The notes: generated from the sequence alone by a model not told the origin. Positions 8,665 to 17,030 are shown, numbered from the stretch's first letter. The stretch is DNA of 51,592 bases from Alphaproteobacteria bacterium (GCA_021325525.1 JAJPHB010000050.1:1-51592); one strand, 5' to 3'. Numbers and translations are program-made.

Positions 8665-10936
8665 ATTCCTTGTAGGTGCCGTAGTAGTAGCCGTGGTCGC
8701 CATAGCCGAAGCGGGCATGCTTGCGGACATTGACGCGGCTCAGAACGACGCCCGCGATCTGGCCGCCCACGGTCTGAATTTGCTTCAGCGCGCCGAGGAC
8801 GACCTGGCGCGGCGTCTTCTCCCAGCGGACGATGAAGATCGTGGCGTCGACGATGCGCGAGAGGACGAGCGAGTCGGAGGCGGCCAGCACCGGCGGGCTG
8901 TCGATGACGACCATATCGTAGTGCTGCGAGATCGACCGGACGAAGTCGCGCATATGCTGCGAGCCCAGAAGGTCCTGCGGGTTGGGCATGCCGGCATGGG
9001 CGCAGATGAAGTCGACGCCGCTCTCGGCATCCCGGTTCAGCACCTCTTCCGGCGCGATCTTGCCGGCAAAAAGCTCGGGCAGGGTCGCATCGCTGCGGCC
9101 CTTCAACATCGCCGCGATCTTCGGCCGCCGCAAGTCGGCGTCGATGAGCAGGACCTTCTGGCCGGCCTTGGCGGCGCTGCGCGCGAGCGAGACGGAGATC
9201 AGCGACTTGCCCTCTTCCGGCACAGCCGAGGTGACGAGCAGCACGCGCGGCGGCTTGTCCACGTTGGCGTAGAGAATGGCCGTGCGCACGGAGCGGATCG
9301 ATTCGGCAAAGGCCGAGCTCGGCTGGCGCAGCACGGTGTCCTCGGGCTTCCGCAGCAGACCGCGGCCGGAGATCATCGGGATCATGCCGAGGCCGACGAC
9401 GCCGGTCATGCTCTCGACCTGCTCGGCCGCGCGGAAGCCGTTGTCGAGCCGCTCGGCGATGACGGCGATGACGATGCCGATGAGGGCGGAGCCGAGCAGC
9501 GCCAGGGCGATGAACAGCTTCTTGTTCGGAAAGGACGGATCGACCGGCACATCGGCCCGCGCGATGACGCGCGCATCGGGCTGCTGGATGTCCTCCTCCT
9601 GCGAGGTCTCCTTGAAGCGCGTGAGGAAGCTCTCATAGAGCGCCCGGCTCGCCTGCGCCTCGCGCTCCAGCTCGTGCAGCTTCACGGTCGCATCGTTGCT
9701 TTTCGAGGCGTTCTTCTGCAGCTCGGCGAGGTTCTGCTGCAGGCTCTGCACGCGGATGCGGGCGACCTGCACGTCCTGCGCCAGGTTGCCGACGATCTTG
9801 TTGATCTCTTGCGCGATCTGGCGGCGCACATCGCGCAGCTCGGCGCGCACATTGATGATGGCGGGATGGCGCGGCCCGAAGCGGGCGGAGAGATCGGCCT
9901 CCTTGCGCACCACCTCGGTCTCCTGCGCGCGGAGCTGGGTGATGAGCGGCGAATTCAGCACTTCGGGGGCATCCGCCTCGACCGTGCCCTTCTTCATCGC
10001 CTCCTGGAACTGCCGCAGCCGCGCCTCCTTCTGCGCGAGATCGGCGTTGGCAAGGACGAGCTGCGAGTTCAGCTCGCCCAATTGCTGCGTGGTGATCGTC
10101 GTGCCTTTAACGTCGGCCGCGGTCAGCTTGTGCTGGTCGCGATAGGTCTGGACCGCCTGCTCGGCTGCGTTGACCTGCGTGCGCAGCTCGGCCACCTGCT
10201 GGCTGAGCCAGGCATTGGCTCGCTTCGTCGCGTCGAACTTCGCTTCGAGCTGATCGACGAGGTAGAGATCGGCGACCGTGTTGACGATCTGGGTCGCGAG
10301 CTCGGGATTCTCGTCGGTGTAGCTGAGCTTGATCGTGTAGGAGCGCGTGTCGTTGCCGATGGCGAGGTGGTCGAGGAGCTTGTCGGTGAGCCGCATCAGG
10401 GTCTGCTGCTGCTGCTCCGCCGGGGTCAGCGCGACCCGCGCCGGCGGCCGGATCACCCCGATCTCGGCGAGCCAGTCGAGCGCGCTCCGGCGGAACTTGG
10501 CGAGGCTCGACCAGACGTCGCCCTTATCGCCTTTGAGCTCGGTGTTGAAATCGGGATTGCCGACGAGACCCAGCTTCTCGATCACCTTTTCGATGAGCTG
10601 GCGCGAGCGCAGCACGTCGATCTCGGAGCGGACGGCCGCGGCCTCGGGCTGAAGTCCGGAGACGACCGCCTGAAGGTCGATGACATTGGTCTTGCGCGTG
10701 TCGAGGAGGAGCGCCGTGTCCGCCGTGTATTTCGGCTTGAGGTTGAAGACGACGAGCACCGCAATCGTCGTCAGCACCAGCATACAGCCGAGGATGAGCG
10801 CGCGGCGGCGGCGCAGCATTCCCAGCATCTCGCGAATATCGAACTGATCGCGCCAAATCGAGGAGCGCGTGAGGCGCGGCCCCGCCGCGCGCAGGGTGAT
10901 TGCGTCGTCCCGCGTGCCAACGCCGCTTCCGTCCAT
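8654..10936 (-). CDS. Polysaccharide co-polymerase with fused tyrosine autokinase (Wzc/ExoP-like)
   Basis: Inner-membrane protein of 760 residues that controls chain length and export of a surface polysaccharide. An N-terminal Wzz domain has its first membrane helix at about 46-66 (LILGCMLVLTTIAVLVV). A long periplasmic coiled coil follows, then a second helix at about 475-495 (LFIALALLGSALIGIVIAV). The cytoplasmic bacterial tyrosine kinase domain has Walker A SAVPEEGKSLISVSLA near 570, Walker A' LLIDADLRRPK near 598 and Walker B MVVIDSPPV near 677. The C-terminal tail holds six tyrosines (GYGDHGYYYGTYKEYAS), the usual autophosphorylation cluster. Gene order outer-membrane protein, kinase, unknown protein on the minus strand suggests one operon. 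The cognate outer-membrane exporter Wza and the phosphatase are not in the window. Confidence 0.95.
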   Translation of the reverse strand: MDGSGVGTRDDAITLRAAGPRLTRSSIWRDQFDIREMLGMLRRRRALILGCMLVLTTIAVLVVFNLKPKYTADTALLLDTRKTNVIDLQAVVSGLQPEAAAVRSEIDVLRSRQLIEKVIEKLGLVGNPDFNTELKGDKGDVWSSLAKFRRSALDWLAEIGVIRPPARVALTPAEQQQQTLMRLTDKLLDHLAIGNDTRSYTIKLSYTDENPELATQIVNTVADLYLVDQLEAKFDATKRANAWLSQQVAELRTQVNAAEQAVQTYRDQHKLTAADVKGTTITTQQLGELNSQLVLANADLAQKEARLRQFQEAMKKGTVEADAPEVLNSPLITQLRAQETEVVRKEADLSARFGPRHPAIINVRAELRDVRRQIAQEINKIVGNLAQDVQVARIRVQSLQQNLAELQKNASKSNDATVKLHELEREAQASRALYESFLTRFKETSQEEDIQQPDARVIARADVPVDPSFPNKKLFIALALLGSALIGIVIAVIAERLDNGFRAAEQVESMTGVVGLGMIPMISGRGLLRKPEDTVLRQPSSAFAESIRSVRTAILYANVDKPPRVLLVTSAVPEEGKSLISVSLARSAAKAGQKVLLIDADLRRPKIAAMLKGRSDATLPELFAGKIAPEEVLNRDAESGVDFICAHAGMPNPQDLLGSQHMRDFVRSISQHYDMVVIDSPPVLAASDSLVLSRIVDATIFIVRWEKTPRQVVLGALKQIQTVGGQIAGVVLSRVNVRKHARFGYGDHGYYYGTYKEYAS

Positions 10937-11063
10937 CTGCTACCCCGCCCCTCTGCCAGAACGCAGTTGCGGGAGCAAACAACCGGATGTCCAACGCGTT
11001 CCCGCAAGTGGAACGGAAGGCGCCGTCATATCACCCAAAGCAACAATGAAAGGCGGCGCGCGG

Positions 11064-11147
11064 CACCCCGAAGGGAGAAGGCGAGAGCCGCCGACGAGAG
11101 AGGCGCCGCTCGGACGGCTCGCCCACCCCGAGGGGAGCGGGCGAGCC
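11064..11147. repeat. Two imperfect direct copies of a CACCCCGAGGGGAG word, one forming a strong hairpin
   Basis: The gap between the outer-membrane protein gene and the kinase gene has two related words at 11064-11089 and 11124-11147, each starting cacccccga-like and ending gcgag(a)gcc. Around the second, ggctcgccc (11116-11124) and gggcgagcc (11139-11147) form a perfect 9-bp stem about 12 bases after the outer-membrane gene stop. No T-run follows it on the minus strand, so it may stabilise the upstream mRNA or attenuate reading into the kinase gene rather than terminate fully. Confidence 0.5.
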
Positions 11148-11158
11148 GATAGGCGCGG

Positions 11159-12526
11159 TCAGAGCTGCGCGCCGAGGCGCAAGAGGAAGAGGTCGCGCGA
11201 GAACTGGCCGGTGGCCGAGGTTCCGGCGGAGCTGCGGTTCGTATAGGTGTAGGAGCCGCCGAGGTAGAAATTGCGGGTGAAGAGATAGCGCAGGCCGGCG
11301 CCGACATCGAAGCGGTCGTCCGTCCGGTCGATGCCTTTGTAATCGTCGTTCTCGTAGTCGACTTCGCCGTGCAGGAGCAGGTTGCGCAGCAGCTCGTGGT
11401 CGATGGCGAGGGCGACGGTCGAGCGCAGATAGCCCGGCGAGTTGGCGGAAAGGCCCTGGGAATTCAGCGCGATCGTGTTCTCGTCCTGAACCTGGCGCTG
11501 CCCGTTCAGGGAAATCGAGGTCAGCTCGGTGACGTTCCAGACGATGCGCGCGCCGAAATCGAGGCCGCCGATCGAGCCGAGGGCGCTCGAGCGGTAGTCC
11601 TGGTTCAAATAGCCGGCATAGACCTCGGCATAGGTGATCCCGGTGAGGTCTATGGTGGCGCCGACATCGGCGCGGTAGCCCGAGGAGTTGCGGTCGGGCA
11701 CGCCGGCCACGCCGCCCGTCGAATTGTCGTAGTCGCGGATATTCCCGGACACGCGCGCGAAGGCCTCGTAGCGCGGCGCGAATTCATAGCTGACGCGCAG
11801 CGACGGCGCGTAGACATTGACGTTGCGGACCTTCTCGTTGATGGTCCCGCCGCCGATCGCCGCCACGTTCTGATAGTCCTCGCGGCGGAAATCGAAGCTG
11901 GCGAGATAGCCGATCCGCAAGCCGTGCTGGGTGAGGCCGAGCGTGCCGGTATAGGCGTCGAATTCGACGGGATTGGCGGCGCCGCCGGGCGCATCCGGCG
12001 AGTCGCGCTCTTCATGCAGGTGCTCGTATTTGAGGCCGGCAAGCCCGGCGAAGGTCGCGCTCACATCGTAGCGGCCCTGCGCCGCCGCGAAGTAGTCGCC
12101 GTAATTCTCGCTGCTTTGCTTTGCATAAGTGCCGACGCTGGCGCCGGCCCGCAGGTCGAGCTCGTGAACGCCCCAATTGGAGCGGAGATCGAGCGTCGGC
12201 GAGACGACGGTGACGAAATCGTCCTTGGTGTTCGTCTTGGTCGCGAAGACGTTGTCATTGTAGAGCTCGTCCGCTTCGAGCTTCGGATAGAGAAAGAAGC
12301 TGCCGAGCCGCAGACCCAGCGGGTCGTATTCCGGACGCGGCCGCTCCGTCACGCTCTGCCCGCGCTGAAGCAGCTGCCCGAAATCCTCCGGCCGCTGCGA
12401 GGGCTCGGTGGGCGAGACGGGCGGCGCCGCCGTTGGCGGAGCCGGAGGGAGATCGATCTGGGCCTGGGCGGCCGAAGCGAGCACCAGCCCCACAGCGCTT
12501 GTCGCGAGAAGCAGTCGGACGATCAT
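11159..12526 (-). CDS. Outer-membrane beta-barrel protein of the polysaccharide locus
   Basis: A 455-residue protein starting MIVRLLLATSAVGLVLASAA; the signal peptide probably ends at AQA-QIDLPP near residue 22. A proline-rich linker (APPTAAPPVSPTEPSQRP) leads to a C-terminal barrel rich in alternating aromatic and polar strands (RLGSFFLYPKLEADELYNDN, LGLTQHGLRIGYLASFDFRR, FYLGGSYTYTNRSS) and ends in a strand LFLLRLGAQL. This matches the putative beta-barrel porin 2 family that accompanies exopolysaccharide loci. The start at 12526 is preferred over the in-frame start at 12613 because it gives a clean signal peptide and has AAGGG six or so bases upstream. It is likely the first gene of the operon with the kinase. 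A role in polysaccharide export or anchoring is inferred from context. Confidence 0.85.
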   Translation of the reverse strand: MIVRLLLATSAVGLVLASAAQAQIDLPPAPPTAAPPVSPTEPSQRPEDFGQLLQRGQSVTERPRPEYDPLGLRLGSFFLYPKLEADELYNDNVFATKTNTKDDFVTVVSPTLDLRSNWGVHELDLRAGASVGTYAKQSSENYGDYFAAAQGRYDVSATFAGLAGLKYEHLHEERDSPDAPGGAANPVEFDAYTGTLGLTQHGLRIGYLASFDFRREDYQNVAAIGGGTINEKVRNVNVYAPSLRVSYEFAPRYEAFARVSGNIRDYDNSTGGVAGVPDRNSSGYRADVGATIDLTGITYAEVYAGYLNQDYRSSALGSIGGLDFGARIVWNVTELTSISLNGQRQVQDENTIALNSQGLSANSPGYLRSTVALAIDHELLRNLLLHGEVDYENDDYKGIDRTDDRFDVGAGLRYLFTRNFYLGGSYTYTNRSSAGTSATGQFSRDLFLLRLGAQL

Positions 12527-12578
12527 TCTCCACCCTTGGCTCTCGTTTCCCCTGACGACGCAATAACCTAACTTCCGC

Positions 12579-12596
12579 TTGCCGCGCGGCAATATA
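12579..12596 (-). promoter_or_regulatory. Candidate promoter -10 abutting a 14-bp palindrome upstream of the polysaccharide operon
   Basis: On the minus strand a TATATT -10-like box (12591-12596) runs into the perfect palindrome TTGCCGCGCGGCAA (12579-12592), about 55-70 bases before the outer-membrane gene start. A -35 match at the right spacing is poor, so an activator or another sigma factor may be needed. The palindrome would cover the transcription start, where a repressor site is common. The whole 12527-12739 gap is AT-rich compared with the genes. Confidence 0.35.
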
Positions 12597-12739
12597 GCCG
12601 AAAATTGCGTCAAACGACACCATTACAGTTAATGCGCAATCTTTGCACGATTTACAAACGAAATCCGCGAGAACGCCGCGGATCCGTCCGGCAAGAATAA
12701 TCCCAAAGGGTTTGAAGCCGTGACCATTCGGGGATCGGC

Positions 12740-12913
12740 TCAGTAGAAGAGCTTCAGCACCAGGAAGATCGGCACGGCCCAGCACAGGGCCGCAGCCGCG
12801 ACGATGAAGAGAAACCGCCGGCGCCGCGACCAGCGGCGCTCGGCGGCCGCGTCGATGACGCCGAGAGCGGGTTCGTCGGCAACGGGCCGTGGCTCGCGCG
12901 CTTCGCCGATCAA
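12740..12913 (-). CDS. Small single-pass membrane protein (57 aa)
   Basis: An open frame starting with TTG at 12913 encodes 57 residues: a charged N-terminal part (EAREPRPVADEPALG, then ERRWSRRRR) followed by one hydrophobic helix (FLFIVAAAALCWAVPIFLVL) and a short KLFY end. The positive cluster before the helix predicts that the N-terminus stays in the cytoplasm. AGGGA lies 8 bases before the TTG, and a plausible promoter lies upstream at 12987-13014. It is easy to miss because it lacks an ATG and is short. Function unknown. It is transcribed towards the polysaccharide operon and divergently from the GMC oxidoreductase gene. Confidence 0.55.
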   Translation of the reverse strand: MIGEAREPRPVADEPALGVIDAAAERRWSRRRRFLFIVAAAALCWAVPIFLVLKLFY

Positions 12914-12986
12914 GTAGTCAGTCCCTGCAGCGGACCGGTCTCTCGGCCGATCCTTCCCGTTTTGGTCGCCCGGTCGCGACGCCGAC

Positions 12987-13014
12987 AGTATAGAGTCTTA
13001 TCCCGCGCCGGCAA
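12987..13014 (-). promoter_or_regulatory. Candidate sigma-70-type promoter for the small membrane protein gene
   Basis: On the minus strand TTGCCG (13009-13014) and TATACT (12987-12992) are separated by 16 bases. The spacing and both boxes are close to consensus. Transcription would start near 12980, giving a leader of about 65 bases before the TTG start at 12913. Confidence 0.4.
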
Positions 13015-13098
13015 TCCGCCGCGTTGCGCCGCGCCGCGACGGAAGCGCCCCTCGACGACGCGCCGCCGCTCGGGCATGTTGCGCCGGAGGGACACGCC

Positions 13099-14733
13099 AT
13101 GGACGACATCGCGCGACACAGCGTCGGCCGCTACGACTACGTTATCGTCGGTGCGGGGCCGGCCGGCTGCATCCTCGCCAACCGCCTCAGCGCCGATCCG
13201 GCGACACGGGTCCTCCTCCTCGAGGCGGGCGGCAAGGACGACTATCTCTGGATCCATATTCCGGTCGGCTACCTTTATTGCATGGGCAATCCGCGCACCG
13301 ACTGGTGCTTCACGACCGAGGCCGAGGCGGGCCTCAACGGCCGGAGCTTGGCGTATCCCCGCGGCCGCGTCCTCGGCGGCTGCTCCTCGATCAACGGCAT
13401 GATCTATATGCGCGGCCAGGCGCGCGACTATGACGGCTGGCGACAGCTCGGCAATGCCGGATGGTCGTGGGACGACGTCTTGCCCTACTTCAAGAAATCC
13501 GAGGACCACGTCCATGGCGCCGACGCGCTGCACGGCGCCGGCGGCGAGCTGCGCGTCGAGGAGCCGCGCATCGCCTGGGAGATCCTCGACGCCTTCCGCG
13601 AAGCGGCGGCCGAGACCGGGATTCCGCCGACCAAGGACTTCAATCGCGGCGACAACGAAGGCTGCGGCTATTTCCAGGTGACGCAGCGCCGCGGCTGGCG
13701 CTGGAGCGCGGCCCGCGCCTTCCTCCATCCGGTCATGAAGCGGCCGAACCTCAGGGTGCTGACGGGCGCGCAGACGAGCGCCATCCGCTTCGAGGGAAGG
13801 CGGGCGACCGGCGTCGAGTTCTGGCAGGCGGGGGCGGCGCGCACGGCCGAGGCGGCGGGCGAGGTCATCCTTGCCGCCGGCGCCGTCGGCTCGCCGCACC
13901 TCCTCGAGCTCTCCGGCATCGGCCGCGGCGCGCTGCTGCAGGCCCATGGCATCAGCGTCCGCCACGACCTGCCCGGCGTCGGCGAGAATCTGCAGGACCA
14001 TCTGCAGCTCCGCCTCTGCTACAAGGTGCGCAACACCAAGACGCTGAACGAGCGGGCCAACCGCCTCCTCGGCAGGCTGGGCATCGGGCTCGAATACTTC
14101 CTCTTCCGCCGCGGCCCCATGGTCATGGCGCCGAGCCAGCTCGGCGCCTTCGCCAGGAGCGATCCGGCGCGCGAGACCCCGGACCTGCAATACCATGTGC
14201 AGCCGCTGACCCTCGACCGCTTCGGCGACCCGCTGCACCCCTTCCCGGCCTTCACGGCCTCCGTCTGCAATTTGCGGCCGACGAGCCGCGGCAGCATCCA
14301 TTTGAAGAGCTCGGATGCGCGGACCCAGCCGGCGATCGCCCCCAACTACCTCGCGAGCGAGGAGGACCGTCGCATCGCGGTCGCCGCCATCCGGCTGACG
14401 CGCCGGATTTGCGCCGCCCCCGCCCTCGCCCGCTTCGCGCCCGACGAGTTCAAGCCGGGTCCCGCCGCGCAATCCGATGCCGAGCTCGAACGCGCTGCCG
14501 GCGATATCGGAACGACGATCTTCCACCCGGTCGGGACCTGCAAGATGGGGCAGGACGACGCGGCGGTCGTCGACGAGCGGCTGCGCGTCCGCGGCCTCGC
14601 CGGGCTGCGCGTCGTCGACGCCTCGATCATGCCGCGGATCACCTCGGGCAATACCAATGCGCCCACGATGATGATCGCGGAGAAGGCATCGGACATGATC
14701 CGCGAGGATGCGCGGGCGCGCGCCGCCCTTTGA
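13099..14733 (+). CDS. GMC-family FAD-dependent oxidoreductase (choline/alcohol dehydrogenase-like)
   Basis: A 544-residue flavoprotein of the glucose-methanol-choline family, which oxidises an alcohol group to an aldehyde or ketone. The start at 13099 (MDDIARHS) has GGAGGG 8 bases upstream; an upstream in-frame start at 13024 lacks one. The N-terminal FAD fingerprint YVIVGAGPAGCILANRLS is at about residues 14-31. The GMC signature stretch GRVLGGCSSINGMIYMRGQ follows, then the second signature GSPHLLELSGIG. Near the C-terminus HPVGTCKMG at about 476 holds the catalytic histidine, and GNTNAPTMMIAEKAS closes the FAD site. It resembles BetA-like dehydrogenases, but no BetB or BetI gene is nearby, so choline is not established as substrate. 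Its stop codon directly abuts that of the convergent acetyltransferase gene. Confidence 0.95.
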   Translation: MDDIARHSVGRYDYVIVGAGPAGCILANRLSADPATRVLLLEAGGKDDYLWIHIPVGYLYCMGNPRTDWCFTTEAEAGLNGRSLAYPRGRVLGGCSSINGMIYMRGQARDYDGWRQLGNAGWSWDDVLPYFKKSEDHVHGADALHGAGGELRVEEPRIAWEILDAFREAAAETGIPPTKDFNRGDNEGCGYFQVTQRRGWRWSAARAFLHPVMKRPNLRVLTGAQTSAIRFEGRRATGVEFWQAGAARTAEAAGEVILAAGAVGSPHLLELSGIGRGALLQAHGISVRHDLPGVGENLQDHLQLRLCYKVRNTKTLNERANRLLGRLGIGLEYFLFRRGPMVMAPSQLGAFARSDPARETPDLQYHVQPLTLDRFGDPLHPFPAFTASVCNLRPTSRGSIHLKSSDARTQPAIAPNYLASEEDRRIAVAAIRLTRRICAAPALARFAPDEFKPGPAAQSDAELERAAGDIGTTIFHPVGTCKMGQDDAAVVDERLRVRGLAGLRVVDASIMPRITSGNTNAPTMMIAEKASDMIREDARARAAL

Positions 14734-15228
14734 TCAGCGGCGGCCGGCTCCGTCTTCGGCGCTCTCCGGCTGCCCGTAAACGCCGGGATCGAGCTTCTCC
14801 AGGAAGGCGAAGGGAGGCGGCGGCGGCGCGAAGCCGCAGCGGCGATAGAGGCCCTGCGCATCCCGCGTGCCGAGCAGCCAGCGCCGCATCCCGCGCAGCT
14901 CGGGATGGGCGAGGATCGCCTCGACAAGGCGGCGGCCGAGCCCGGCGCCGCGCTCCTCTTCGAGGATGAAGACGTCGGCGAGATAGGCGAAGGTGGCATG
15001 ATCCGTCACCACCCGCGCGAACCCCACCTGGCGACCCTCGCGATAGACGCCGAAGGGAATGGAGTTGCGAATCGCCTTGCGCAGGACGGCGAGGGGAATG
15101 CCCTTGGCCCAGTGCGAGCGCGTCAGAAACGCGTGGATCATTCCGAGATCGAGTCGCGCCCGATCGGTGTCGATCTCGTAGCTTGGAACCGCCGCCGGAG
15201 CGGCGAGCGCAGCGGGGGATTTCGGCAT
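14734..15228 (-). CDS. GNAT-family N-acetyltransferase
   Basis: A 164-residue cytoplasmic acetyl-CoA-dependent acetyltransferase. After the N-terminal helices (MIHAFLTRSHWAKGIP), the central strands lead into VFILEEERGAGLGRRLVEAI. There E-E-E-R-G-A-G-L-G-R is the acetyl-CoA pyrophosphate-binding loop (Q/R-x-x-G-x-G/A pattern). The C-terminal LLGTRDAQGLYRRCGF is typical of the small-molecule GNATs. The start at 15228 (MPKSPAAL) has GGAG 7 bases upstream; the frame stays open to 15435 but without domain support. Substrate unknown. It converges on the GMC gene, with stop codons TGA and TCA back to back. Confidence 0.9.
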   Translation of the reverse strand: MPKSPAALAAPAAVPSYEIDTDRARLDLGMIHAFLTRSHWAKGIPLAVLRKAIRNSIPFGVYREGRQVGFARVVTDHATFAYLADVFILEEERGAGLGRRLVEAILAHPELRGMRRWLLGTRDAQGLYRRCGFAPPPPPFAFLEKLDPGVYGQPESAEDGAGRR

Positions 15229-15605
15229 TGGCTGGCTCCGCGAGTGCGGGAAGATGCGGGACGGCAAGGGCGAGGCAGACGTCAGGATCGCGCGCCTCGA
15301 ACAGCCTTCGAGGGCTGTCAGCGGGTTCGTCGTCGCAGCATCCGGCGAAGCGTGGCCATGGCTAAATAAAGCAATGAAGCGAGGGCGTGTGTCAATCGCA
15401 CTCGAAGCCTCGGCAAAGCCTTCCCTCGCCGTCATGGCCGGCCGCTATCGTCGGATAGGCAATCGCTCATCGACAAGACGCCGTGTCGTCCTAGAATGCT
15501 TCAAAATCAGCGGAATATGGCCCTCGCGCCAAGCGTTGAGGAAGTGCCAGCGGTGCCATAACACCGTGGCCGCCGCCACCGCCAGCATGCCGGGAACATG
15601 CGATC
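15229..15605. other. Divergent intergenic region (377 bp), no gene recognised
   Basis: This gap separates the divergent acetyltransferase and TAXI genes. It should hold promoters for both, but I see no convincing -35/-10 pair, only an AT-rich patch (gctaaataaagcaatgaag) near 15360-15380. Open frames crossing it have no recognisable content. Confidence 0.5.
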
Positions 15606-16676
15606 ATGGGTGCCGCAGCTCTACGCCCTCGGATGAGCATCTTTCGCCGGCGCGGCACCGTCCATCGCCGGATGCTCGCCGTCGCGCTCGGGACGCTTCT
15701 CGCGGGCGCGACGGCGCGCGCGGACGAGCCGCATTTCTTCCGCATCGGCACGGCGGGAACGACGGGGACCTATTTCCAGATCGGCGGGATCATCGCCAAC
15801 GCGATCTCCAATCCGCCGGGCTCGCCGAGCTGCGAGCGCGGCGGAAGCTGCGGCGTGCCGGGCCTCGTCGCCGTGGCGCAGGCGACGCAAGGCTCCGTCG
15901 AGAATGTCGATCTGATCGGCAAGGGCCAGCTCGAAGCCGCCCTGGCGCAGGCCGATGTCACCTCCTGGGCCTATCACGGCACCGGCATCTTCAAGAGCCG
16001 CGCGCCGATCACCGATCTGCGCGCCATCGCCGCGCTCTTCCCCGAGAGCCTGCACGTCGTCGTGCAGCGCGACGGGCCGATCGCCAGCCTCAAGGACCTG
16101 AAGGGCAAGCGCGTCGCCATCGGCGAGAAGGAATCGGGCACGCTCGTCGATGCGCGCATCGTGCTCGAAGCGGCGGGGCTGACGGAGCGCGACATCAAGC
16201 CGGATTTCTCCCGCCTCGGCGAAGCCGCCGCCGGCCTGCGGGCCGGCACGTTCGACGCCTTCTTCCTGCTCGGCGGCTATCCCATCCCGGCCGTCTCCGA
16301 GCTCGCCGCGTCGACGCCGATCCGCCTCCTGCCGATCGGCGAGGACCTCTTCGACAAGCTGAAACGGCGCTACCCGTTCTTCAGCCGCTCGGAGATCCCG
16401 GCCAGCGCCTATCCGGGGCTTCCCGACGATGTCTCGACGGTCGGAATCAACGCCCTCTTCATCGTCGGCGAGGCCGTGCCCGAGCCGCTCGTCTACGCCA
16501 TCACCAAATCGCTGTGGAGCGAAGCGACGCACAATCTGCTGCTGAGCCGTTCGCCGACGGGAAGCCGTATTCTCCTGGCGCATGCGCTGGACGGGCTCGA
16601 TATCCCGCTCCACCCCGGCGCGCGCCGCTACTATCGCGAGATCGGGCTGCTCAAGGAATCGGGCGATCAGCAATAG
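15606..16676 (+). CDS. TAXI-type TRAP transporter solute-binding protein
   Basis: Periplasmic solute receptor of the TAXI family (TRAP-associated extracytoplasmic immunogenic), 356 residues from the first ATG. Possible starts are 15606, 15633 and 15672. None has a strong ribosome site, and the signal peptide core (MLAVALGTLLAGATARA) fits any of them. Hallmarks are FFRIGTAGTTGTYFQIGG just after the signal peptide, ANAIS, and LKDLKGKRVAIGEKESGT. An insert with two cysteines (CERGGSCGVPG) follows the first motif. It ends in a helical region with HPGARRYYREIGLL. TAXI proteins normally lie beside a fused DctQM permease, but none is present here, so it is an orphan in the window. It converges on the TusA-like gene with a 7-base gap. 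Confidence 0.9.
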   Translation: MGAAALRPRMSIFRRRGTVHRRMLAVALGTLLAGATARADEPHFFRIGTAGTTGTYFQIGGIIANAISNPPGSPSCERGGSCGVPGLVAVAQATQGSVENVDLIGKGQLEAALAQADVTSWAYHGTGIFKSRAPITDLRAIAALFPESLHVVVQRDGPIASLKDLKGKRVAIGEKESGTLVDARIVLEAAGLTERDIKPDFSRLGEAAAGLRAGTFDAFFLLGGYPIPAVSELAASTPIRLLPIGEDLFDKLKRRYPFFSRSEIPASAYPGLPDDVSTVGINALFIVGEAVPEPLVYAITKSLWSEATHNLLLSRSPTGSRILLAHALDGLDIPLHPGARRYYREIGLLKESGDQQ

Positions 16677-16683
16677 CCGGCGC

Positions 16684-16926
16684 TCAAGGCACGCCGGCCT
16701 TGCGGATCACGAAGACGAAGCTGCTCCCCTCCGCGCGGCTCTCCAGCAGCGCGTCGCCGGTCGTGCGGCAGAAGGCGTCGAAATCCTTGACCGCGCCGGG
16801 ATCGGTGGCAATGACGGTGAGAACCGCGCCCGGCGCCATTCCCTTCAGCGCCTTCCGCGCCTTGAGGACGGGCAGCGGGCAGAGGAGCCCGGTCGTGTCG
16901 AGGGTCGCCACGGGTTGATCGGTCAT
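16684..16926 (-). CDS. TusA-family sulfurtransferase
   Basis: An 80-residue cytoplasmic protein of the TusA/SirA/YedF family, which carries sulfur as a persulfide for tRNA thiolation, molybdenum cofactor or sulfur metabolism. The defining N-terminal CPxP motif is present in TTGLLCPLPVLKARKAL, with the active cysteine near residue 16. The fold continues through VLTVIATDPGAVKDFDAFCR and ends in SFVFVIRKAG, as expected for the two-layer alpha/beta fold. No other sulfur-relay gene is adjacent, so its pathway cannot be named. It lies downstream of parC on the same strand, separated by a palindromic repeat. Confidence 0.9.
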   Translation of the reverse strand: MTDQPVATLDTTGLLCPLPVLKARKALKGMAPGAVLTVIATDPGAVKDFDAFCRTTGDALLESRAEGSSFVFVIRKAGVP

Positions 16927-17030
16927 CGCTTTTGAGCACCCTTTGGGTCATGATGGTCGGTCGCCCGTGAAGGGCGTCGGCTCCGCGAACTATTATCAAC
17001 CTTCTTCTCACCAGGAACATTTGCAAGACT

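Noticed and set aside
6121-11152. Long plus-strand open frames of about 870 and 916 codons antisense to hyuA and the tyrosine kinase
   Set aside because: Same GC shadow effect; no domain, no ribosome site, and they cross several real gene boundaries.
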